Source: Treponema sp. UBA7590
GTDB lineage: Bacteria > Spirochaetota > Spirochaetia > Treponematales > Treponemataceae
Direction of reading: 5' to 3'
Assembly: GCA_002478955.1 (NCBI GenBank)
Contig: DLKK01000054.1
Location: forward strand, 1 to 10,881
Length of the DNA: 10,881 nucleotides
The translations under genes and the position numbers were made by a program. Under the pieces are notes generated by a model. That model was not told the DNA's origin, searched no databases, and was given only the letters and a program-made list of their open reading frames with translations. Of the stretch, positions 1 through 5,584 are shown piece by piece; the stretch's first letter is position 1, and the number at the start of each line of letters is the position of its first letter.

Positions 1-468
1 CTTTTTAATAATATGACAGTTTTGCAGAATTGCATGGCAGGAACAACAAAAGTCCTAAAAATGAAAAAAGAAGAGGCAGAATTTCTTGCGATAAAATATC
101 TGCGGAAAGTTGGAATGGCTCCGTATATCAACGCGCATCCGGCGCAACTTTCTGGTGGTCAAAAGCAGCGGGTTGCAATCGCCCGCGCATTGACAATGCA
201 GCCAGAAATGCTTTTGTTCGATGAACCGACTAGCGCGCTTGACCCGGAGATGGTTGGCGAAGTCCTGAACGTAATGAAAGATTTGGCGCAAGAAGGGCTG
301 ACAATGATGATTGTTACGCATGAAATGGCTTTTGCAAAAGATGTTTCAACGCGCACAATTTTTATGGATCAAGGTTTTATTGTAGAAAATGATTCTCCGG
401 ATGTTATTTTTACAAATCCAAAAACACCAAGAATGAAAGAATTCTTAAAAAGATATATGGAGGCATAA
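1..468 (+). CDS. Amino-acid ABC transporter ATP-binding protein (GlnQ/HisP-like), 3' part only
   Basis: The reading frame is open from base 1, so the gene begins before the window; about 155 C-terminal residues are present. Visible in order are the ABC signature LSGGQKQR, the Walker B stretch LLFDEPTSALDPE, and the switch histidine in IVTHEM. The Walker A motif and Q-loop must lie upstream. The text LTVL-like (here MTVLQN) followed by a Lys-rich helix, the signature, and an ending like NPKTPRMKEFLKRY is typical of ATPases that power polar amino-acid importers such as GlnQ and HisP. By family knowledge it would bind the cytoplasmic face of a permease and hydrolyse ATP; the substrate cannot be told. 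It is followed directly by a strong terminator, so it is probably the last gene of its operon. The internal ATG at base 13 is not the true start, because homologous sequence continues before it. Confidence 0.93.
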   Translation, partial: LFNNMTVLQNCMAGTTKVLKMKKEEAEFLAIKYLRKVGMAPYINAHPAQLSGGQKQRVAIARALTMQPEMLLFDEPTSALDPEMVGEVLNVMKDLAQEGLTMMIVTHEMAFAKDVSTRTIFMDQGFIVENDSPDVIFTNPKTPRMKEFLKRYMEA

Positions 469-508
469 AATAAAAACAGCCAAAAATGGCGTCTGTTTTT
501 ATTTTATT
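467..508 (+). terminator. Intrinsic terminator after the ABC ATPase gene
   Basis: A perfect 13-base-pair stem (467-479 with 493-505, AAAATAAAAACAG/CTGTTTTTATTTT) begins inside the stop codon. The inner CC..GG pairs may extend it. The A-rich left arm and T-rich right arm would allow termination on both strands. Confidence 0.85.
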
Positions 509-598
509 AAGTTTGCGTTGCAAACTTATTTATAAACTGCAATTTCTCACTTTGTTGCGAAATTGCAATAAAAACTCAAATCGAAAGTTGAAACTTTC
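509..598. repeat. Cluster of three short palindromes in the spacer
   Basis: Three inverted repeats follow one another: AAGTTTGC-GTT-GCAAACTT (509-527), GCAATTTC-N12-GAAATTGC (539-566) and GAAAGTT-GA-AACTTTC (583-598). All stems are perfect but short and AT-rich. They lie between the terminator and the ribosome binding site of the next gene. They resemble the palindromes at 9622-9726 and 10311-10400 in size but not in exact sequence. Their function is unknown; no convincing promoter was found here. Confidence 0.55.
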
Positions 599-622
599 TC
601 ATTGATTTTTTATGGAGGAAAT

Positions 623-1303
623 ATGAGTGCAGAAAATTATACAATCACAATTGCCAGAGGTTTTGGTTCTGGCGGAAAAGAAATTGCTTCAACTGTTGCA
701 AAGGAACTTGGAATCCACTGTTACGAAAACCGAATTTTAACGTTGGCATCGCAATTAAGTGGAATTGACCGCCAGCTTTTTGAGGAAGTAAATGAAAAGC
801 TTCATCAGAAACATTCTGGAATCACATCGCTTTTACGTGGACTTCCAAGGCGGACAGTTGCAACTCCAGAAAAGAAAAAGTTTGCAAGCGATGACCAGCT
901 TTACGAATATGAAAAACAAATTATCGAGGAACTTGCAAATACAGAAAGCTGCGTAATTGTCGGAAAGGCTGCGGATTGGGTTTTAAAAGACAGAAAACGA
1001 GTTCTAAGCGTTTATATCGAAGCTCCACGTTCATTTTGCCGTCCAAGAATCATGAAACAAATGGGCGTAACTGCGGAAACAGCGGATATTTCAATTTCTG
1101 AAACAGATAAATACCGCGCAGAATATTACGAATATTACACGGGCGGAAACTATTGGACAAATCCGGTCAATTACGATTTGACTTTGAACACAGCCAGACT
1201 TGGAATTGATGGTTGTGTTGACATTATAAAGCACGCTTTGTTCACAAAGTTTCCAGATTTAATATCAGAAGCAAAATCAGAATCTAAGCCAAAAACTGAA
1301 TAA
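623..1303 (+). CDS. Cytidylate kinase-like family protein
   Basis: The protein has 226 residues. It opens with a beta strand and a P-loop (ITIARGFGSGGKEIA, residues 8-22; GxGSGGK), as in the cytidylate-kinase-like family (Pfam Cytidylate_kin2). A second strand, CVIVGKAADWVL (110-121), and the strand VLSVYIEAP (127-135) match the nucleotide-kinase core. The region YRAEYYEYYTGGNYW (165-178) matches the lid and C-terminal part of that family. The expected role is phosphoryl transfer from ATP to a small substrate in the cytosol. The true substrate of this branch is generally not established, so it should not be read as Cmk itself. ATG 623 is chosen because GGAGG (614-618) sits just before it; a TTG at 602 would add seven residues but lacks a ribosome binding site. 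The dehydrogenase gene follows after 16 bases, probably in the same transcript. The tail (214-226) is Lys/Ser/Glu-rich and probably disordered. Confidence 0.85.
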   Translation: MSAENYTITIARGFGSGGKEIASTVAKELGIHCYENRILTLASQLSGIDRQLFEEVNEKLHQKHSGITSLLRGLPRRTVATPEKKKFASDDQLYEYEKQIIEELANTESCVIVGKAADWVLKDRKRVLSVYIEAPRSFCRPRIMKQMGVTAETADISISETDKYRAEYYEYYTGGNYWTNPVNYDLTLNTARLGIDGCVDIIKHALFTKFPDLISEAKSESKPKTE

Positions 1304-1319
1304 ATAATTGGAGGTCGTT

Positions 1320-2483
1320 ATGTTTACATATCATATTCCGACAAAAGTTTACTTTGGAAAAGGACAGCTTGAAAATTTAGGGAATGTCGCAAAATCTTAT
1401 GGAAAAAGAATTCTTTTGGTTTATGGCGGCGGTTCAATAAAAAAAACAGGCGTTTATGATTCAGTCTGCGGATATTTAAAGAAATCTGGAATGGAAATTT
1501 TTGAATGTTCAGGAATTGAGCCGAATCCAAAAGTTGAGTCTGTCCGCAAAGGAATTGAAATATGTAAACAGAATAAAATTGATGTTGTTTTGGCGGTTGG
1601 CGGCGGTTCTGTAATGGACGCTTCAAAATTTATTTCTATTGGTTCTTGCGTCGATTTTGATGTGTGGGATTTTATTTCAAAAAAACTTCCTGTGGAAAAA
1701 GCCCTTCCGCTTCTTTGCGTTTTAACCATTTCTGCAACTGGTTCGGAAATGGATAACACTGCGGTTTTGAATAATTCTGCAACGCAGGACAAGCTCGCCT
1801 TAATCAATGACAAGCTGTTTCCGGTAGCATCGTTCTGCGATCCTACTTTAACTTATTCCGTTGGAAAATATCAGACTGCATGTGGAAGTGCGGATATTCT
1901 TAGCCATTTGTTTGAAGTTTATTTTAATTTCAATCAGGATTTGTATATGCTTGACACTCAAATGGAAGGAATGATGAAAACCGTCCTGAAATATGCTCCG
2001 ATTGCCTTAAAAGAGCCGGAAAATTACGAGGCGCGGGCGAATTTAATGTGGACTTCAAGCTGGGCAATAAACGGATATATTTACGGGTGCAATAAAAATC
2101 CGTGGAGCTGTCACGCGATGGAACATCAGTTGAGCGGAGTTTACGATATTACTCACGGTTTGGGGCTTGCGATCCTAACGCCGCATTGGATGGAATATGT
2201 GCTGGATGAACAGACGCTTCCGAAATTCTATAATTTTGCAGTGAATGTCTGTGAAATTCCAAAGAGTGAAGACAAACTAAAAGTTGCAAAAGAAGGAATT
2301 GAATATGTAAAGAATTTCTTTTTTAATCAGCTTGAACTAAAAAATTCTTTGTCTGCAATTGGAATTGACGATAAGAATTTTGAAATGATGGCGAAAAAAG
2401 TTTGCGGTGCAAATGGATTCATCAATGGCTGGAAAAAACTTTATCCGGAAGATGTCTACAATATTTACAAGGCTAGTTTGTAA
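1320..2483 (+). CDS. Iron-containing alcohol dehydrogenase, butanol-dehydrogenase-like
   Basis: The protein has 387 residues, the usual length of the Fe-ADH family. The nucleotide-binding half has LLVYGGGSIKKTGVYD (32-47) and GGGSVMDASK (94-103), followed by SATGSEM (138-144). Metal ligands expected from the family are all present: Asp192 and His196 in SADILSH, and His265 and His279 in HAMEH...DITHG, with the 14-residue spacing seen in FucO. The GGGSIKK text and overall pattern fit the BdhA/YqhD branch, which reduces aldehydes to alcohols, usually with NADPH; cofactor and substrate are inferences. The role would be fermentative redox balance or aldehyde detoxification in the cytosol. ATG 1320 is preferred over TTG 1308 because GGAGG (1310-1314) is five bases before it. 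The gene follows the kinase-like gene by 16 bases; pairing of these two functions is not one I recognise as a pathway. Confidence 0.93.
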   Translation: MFTYHIPTKVYFGKGQLENLGNVAKSYGKRILLVYGGGSIKKTGVYDSVCGYLKKSGMEIFECSGIEPNPKVESVRKGIEICKQNKIDVVLAVGGGSVMDASKFISIGSCVDFDVWDFISKKLPVEKALPLLCVLTISATGSEMDNTAVLNNSATQDKLALINDKLFPVASFCDPTLTYSVGKYQTACGSADILSHLFEVYFNFNQDLYMLDTQMEGMMKTVLKYAPIALKEPENYEARANLMWTSSWAINGYIYGCNKNPWSCHAMEHQLSGVYDITHGLGLAILTPHWMEYVLDEQTLPKFYNFAVNVCEIPKSEDKLKVAKEGIEYVKNFFFNQLELKNSLSAIGIDDKNFEMMAKKVCGANGFINGWKKLYPEDVYNIYKASL

Positions 2484-2545
2484 AACCTAGTGCTGGTGGG
2501 CAGATATTTTCATTTTCTTCTATATACTTTTTTTATAAAATTTAT

Positions 2546-2551
2546 TATAAT
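2546..2551 (+). promoter_or_regulatory. Candidate -10 element for the carB-dapF transcript
   Basis: A perfect TATAAT lies 145 bases before the fusion gene. No good -35 is at the usual distance (TATACT at 2523-2528 with a 17-base gap). If used, transcription would start near 2558 and produce a leader that contains the terminator at 2628-2662. Confidence 0.35.
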
Positions 2552-2552
2552 C

Positions 2553-2662
2553 CAAAAGATTATGGAAACTACAGCAGAAAAAATCTTGAAATACATGGAT
2601 TTTAATCTTTTGCTTATAAAAAATTTCAAATGAGAACTCTTTTATGGGGTCTCATTTTTTTT
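2553..2662 (+). promoter_or_regulatory. Structured leader with small ORF, possible attenuator
   Basis: A perfect 10-base inverted repeat (CAAAAGATTA at 2553-2562, TAATCTTTTG at 2603-2612) is followed by a terminator. ATG 2562 opens a 23-codon ORF (METTAEKILK...IKNFK) with four Lys and four Leu codons; its stop codon TGA (2631-2633) lies inside the left arm of the terminator stem. Such a geometry is what a transcription-attenuation leader would look like, and lysine would be a sensible signal for a dapF gene. Against it: the small ORF has no good ribosome binding site, I found no clear antiterminator pairing with the terminator arm, and the hairpin may simply end the dehydrogenase transcript. 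It does not resemble a lysine riboswitch. Confidence 0.3.
2628..2662 (+). terminator. Intrinsic terminator 35 bases before the carB-dapF gene
   Basis: The stem AAATGAGA/TCTCATTT (2628-2635 with 2650-2657) runs directly into an eight-T tract (2655-2662). It may end the dehydrogenase operon, since no other terminator was seen after 2483, or act as a regulated terminator in the leader of the fusion gene. Confidence 0.75.
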
Positions 2663-2696
2663 GCATAAAAATACTTGATAAAGGAATAAAAATAAA

Positions 2697-5336
2697 ATGA
2701 CTGAAGTAAAAAAAGAACGACGCGTTTTTCACGTAGATCCGACTTACAAAATGGTAGACACTTGTGCTGGCGAGTTTAATGCGGAAACTCCTTATTTTTA
2801 TGCTGGCTATGATAAAGAAAACGAAGCTGCCGAATTCCTTAAGGAAATGGAATCGAACAAGAAGCGCAGTTCAAAAGGAACAATCATCGTTCTTGGCTCA
2901 GGTCCAATCAGAATTGGTCAAGGAATCGAATTTGATTATGCGTCTGTTCAGTGCGTATGGTCTTTGAAAAAACTTGGATACGAAGTTGCAATTATCAATA
3001 ATAACCCGGAAACTGTTTCAACAGACTTTGATACTGCCGATCGATTGTATTTTGAGCCGCTTACTCCAGAGGACGTAATGGGCGTTATCAATACAGAAAA
3101 GCCGGTTGGAGTTGTTGTTGCTTTTGGTGGTGGAACAGCTATCAAGCTTGCAAAGTTTCTTGACAGCCAGGGAATTAAAATTCTTGGAACAAGTGCAGAT
3201 GCGATTGACCTTGCAGAAGACCGCGAACGTTTTGAAGAACTTTGTGCAAAATTGAATATCAATCGTCCAAAAGGCCTTACTGTAATGAATGAAGCGGAAG
3301 CTCTTGAAGCAACTGAAAAATTGGGTTACCCGGTTTTGTTGCGTCCGTCTTACGTTCTTGGCGGTCAGAATATGATTGTTGCCTTCAACGATGATGATGT
3401 AAAAGAATACATGAAAATCATTCTCGCGCAGGGAATTGAAAATCCAGTTCTTATTGACCAGTATATGCAGGGAATTGAGCTTGAAGTTGACGGCATTTGC
3501 GACGGAGAAGATGTCCTTATCCCTGGAATTATGGAACACATTGAACGAACAGGAATCCATTCCGGCGACAGTATTGCGGTTTATCCAAGCTGGAACCTGA
3601 ACGATGTGCTTCGTGAAAAAATTATCTCTCAGTCCAGAGATTTGGCTATAAAACTTGGAACAAAAGGACTTGTAAATATTCAGTATCTTATCTACAACAA
3701 TGATTTGTATATTATTGAAGTAAACCCTCGTTCAAGCCGAACCGTTCCGTATATTTCAAAAGTTACTGGCGTTCCGATGGTTGACCTTGCGGTTCGTGCA
3801 ATGCTCGGTGAAAAGCTAAAAGATATGGGATATGGAACAGGCTTGTACAGAATTCCTCCGTATTTTGCGGTAAAAGTTCCAGTTTTCAGCTTTGAAAAAC
3901 TGATGGACGTTGATACTCACCTTGGTCCGGAAATGAAATCTACAGGTGAAGTTTTAGGAATTGCCTCTACAATGGAGGAAGCTTTGTTCAAAGGCTTGGT
4001 TGGCGCAGGCTACACAATGAAACGTTCTGGTGGAGTTTTGTTCAGTGTTAGAAAAACCGACCGCTACGAAATTCCTGAGCTGGCTAGAAAATTCTACGAC
4101 ATGGGATTTAAGCTTTACGCAACAGAAGGAAACGCAAAGACTTTGCAAGATTTTGGAATGGAAGTTCAGGTTGTGAACAAAATCCACGAAAATCCGAACG
4201 ACAATCTTCTTACTTTGCTTGATTCTGGAAAAATTGATTATGTTATTTCAACTTCTGCAAAGGGACGAAATCCACACGCAGATTCAGTACGAATGCGCCG
4301 ACACGCAGTTGAGCGTGATATTCCTTGTTTGACCGCAATCGATACAGCGAATGCGTTGGCAAATTGTCTTATGAGCAATTATTCTCCGGAAAACGTTGAA
4401 CTTGTTGATATCAATGATTTGCGCACTTCAAAAGAAACTGTGAAATTTACAAAAATGCAGTCAACAGGAAACGATTTTATCATCATCAATACGGATGAGC
4501 AGGTTATAAATAATCCTGGAGGGCTTGCGGTTCGTCTTTGCAATCGCCGTTCAGGAATCGGTGCAGATTCTGTTGTTCTTGTTTGCAGGTCAGAAAAAGC
4601 CGATGCAAAAGCAAGATTTTTTAATCTTGATGGTTCTGAAGGTATGATGGCAGGAAATGCTTTGCGTGCGGTTGCAAAATATCTTTATGACAATGATATT
4701 TACGGAATTGCGGAAAAACATGAAAAAAAATCAGAGCCAACAGCAAATATCAAGATTGAAACAGCCAGTGGTGTAAAATCTTTGAAGATTTATAAACTGA
4801 ATGGAATTGTTTCTTCTGTAACAGTTGATATGGGAAAACCTGATTTTGTGCCAGAATCGCTTCCTACAAAACTTGAGGCAGTTTCATTGAATGTTGAAGG
4901 ATTGCCGGAAAAAGCGATTGTAAATCAGCCACTTACGGTTGATGGAATTAATTACAACGTAACTTGCGTAAGCGTAGGAAATCCTCATTGTGTTGTTTTT
5001 GTGGGATTTGTTGACAAAGTTGACGTAAAAAAAATTGGTCCTATGTTTGAAAATCACGAAGATTTCCCGGACAGAACAAATACAGAATTTGTACGCGTTG
5101 TTGGTCCAAATGAACTTAAACTGCGAACTTGGGAACGCGGAAATGGAGAAACACCTGCCTGCGGAACTGGTGCGTGTGCCGCTGTAATTGCCGCTGTTTT
5201 GAACGGATACTGCAAAATGAATGAAAATGTCACTGTTGATGTTCGAGGTGGAAAACTGATTGTAAAATATACTGGCGATACAGTTTATCTAACAGGAGCA
5301 ACAGAATTCCTTTTTGACGGAAAAGTTGTGATTTAA
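2697..5336 (+). CDS. CarB C-terminal half fused to a DapF-like epimerase domain
   Basis: One open frame of 879 residues. Residues 1-55 match the end of the CarB oligomerisation domain (YKMVDTCAGEF at 17-27). Residues 62-460 are the carbamoyl-phosphate ATP-grasp domain: GSGPIRIGQGIEFDY (67-81), NNNPETVSTDFDTADRLYFE (101-120), RPSYVLGG (216-223), EHIERTGIHSGDS (280-292) and EVNPRSSRT (341-349), so the ATP- and metal-binding residues are kept. Residues 460-575 are the MGS-like allosteric domain (STSAKGRNPHADS at 518-530). The CarB carboxy-phosphate half is absent. After a linker of about five residues, 582-879 are a full-length DapF fold (KFTKMQSTGNDF, GIGADS, DGSEGMMAGNALR, ERGNGETPACGTGACAA). 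DapF normally interconverts LL- and meso-diaminopimelate with two cysteines; here the first is Ala652, while Cys822 is present. The start ATG has only a modest AAGGA 11 bases upstream. The activity of the fused protein is uncertain: carbamoyl-phosphate-type chemistry is plausible, epimerase activity doubtful. Confidence 0.92.
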   Translation: MTEVKKERRVFHVDPTYKMVDTCAGEFNAETPYFYAGYDKENEAAEFLKEMESNKKRSSKGTIIVLGSGPIRIGQGIEFDYASVQCVWSLKKLGYEVAIINNNPETVSTDFDTADRLYFEPLTPEDVMGVINTEKPVGVVVAFGGGTAIKLAKFLDSQGIKILGTSADAIDLAEDRERFEELCAKLNINRPKGLTVMNEAEALEATEKLGYPVLLRPSYVLGGQNMIVAFNDDDVKEYMKIILAQGIENPVLIDQYMQGIELEVDGICDGEDVLIPGIMEHIERTGIHSGDSIAVYPSWNLNDVLREKIISQSRDLAIKLGTKGLVNIQYLIYNNDLYIIEVNPRSSRTVPYISKVTGVPMVDLAVRAMLGEKLKDMGYGTGLYRIPPYFAVKVPVFSFEKLMDVDTHLGPEMKSTGEVLGIASTMEEALFKGLVGAGYTMKRSGGVLFSVRKTDRYEIPELARKFYDMGFKLYATEGNAKTLQDFGMEVQVVNKIHENPNDNLLTLLDSGKIDYVISTSAKGRNPHADSVRMRRHAVERDIPCLTAIDTANALANCLMSNYSPENVELVDINDLRTSKETVKFTKMQSTGNDFIIINTDEQVINNPGGLAVRLCNRRSGIGADSVVLVCRSEKADAKARFFNLDGSEGMMAGNALRAVAKYLYDNDIYGIAEKHEKKSEPTANIKIETASGVKSLKIYKLNGIVSSVTVDMGKPDFVPESLPTKLEAVSLNVEGLPEKAIVNQPLTVDGINYNVTCVSVGNPHCVVFVGFVDKVDVKKIGPMFENHEDFPDRTNTEFVRVVGPNELKLRTWERGNGETPACGTGACAAVIAAVLNGYCKMNENVTVDVRGGKLIVKYTGDTVYLTGATEFLFDGKVVI

Positions 5337-5368
5337 TAATAATTTTAAGATTTTTGCGGGGTCGGCTA

Positions 5369-5398
5369 TTGACAAAGTATATGAAAAAATAGTATAAA
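5369..5398 (+). promoter_or_regulatory. Sigma-70-type promoter of the tRNA-Glu gene
   Basis: A consensus TTGACA (5369-5374) and TATAAA (5393-5398) are separated by 18 bases, 16 bases before the mature tRNA. This is the best-matching promoter in the window and fits a strongly expressed RNA gene. Confidence 0.85.
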
Positions 5399-5413
5399 GA
5401 CCCTACAACTTTT

Positions 5414-5485
5414 GTCTCCTTCGTCTAGTGGTTAGGACATCGGGTTTTCATCCCGACAACAGCAGTTCAATTCTGCTAGGAGATG
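5414..5485 (+). tRNA. tRNA-Glu (anticodon TTC)
   Basis: The cloverleaf is complete. The acceptor arms are GTCTCCT (5414-5420) and AGGAGAT (5478-5484), with a G-U first pair. The D arm is GTC...GAC (5423-5438). The anticodon stem TCGGG/CCCGA encloses the loop TTTTCAT (5445-5451), which gives anticodon TTC at 5447-5449 and reads GAA/GAG. The variable loop has four bases; the T arm AGCAG/CTGCT encloses TTCAATT. The discriminator is G5485; CCA is not encoded and must be added after transcription. Sequence text (CCTTCGTCTAG..GGTTAGGAC) is typical of bacterial tRNA-Glu. It stands alone with its own promoter and terminator. Confidence 0.96.
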
Positions 5486-5488
5486 TAA

Positions 5489-5517
5489 AAGGCCGGACAT
5501 TTTTGTTCGGCTTTTTT
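5489..5517 (+). terminator. Terminator after tRNA-Glu, possibly also serving the opposite operon
   Basis: GCCGGAC (5492-5498) pairs with GTTCGGC (5505-5511) around an ATTTTT loop and is followed by six T. On the minus strand the same hairpin is followed by TTTT, so it could also stop the convergent helicase operon, for which no other terminator was seen between 5518 and 5584. Confidence 0.85.
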
Positions 5518-5584
5518 GTTTTAACAGGATATTTTTTATTGAATAATGACGAGGTCTCTTCGATTTTGTTCAAAGGTCCATCTT

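Noticed and set aside
2484..2520. Similarity between the GGTGGG text after the dehydrogenase gene and that at 9594-9605
   Set aside because: Only about seven bases are shared and the surroundings differ; not enough to call a repeat.
2553..2662. Lysine riboswitch before the dapF-containing gene
   Set aside because: The region is about 110 bases and lacks the multi-helix core and conserved purine-rich boxes of the lysine (L-box) riboswitch.
5545..5570. A tRNA-Glu fragment or attachment site downstream of the tRNA gene (shared GTCTC and TTCG text)
   Set aside because: The similarity is limited to a few bases, with no duplicated tRNA 3' end and no integrase gene.
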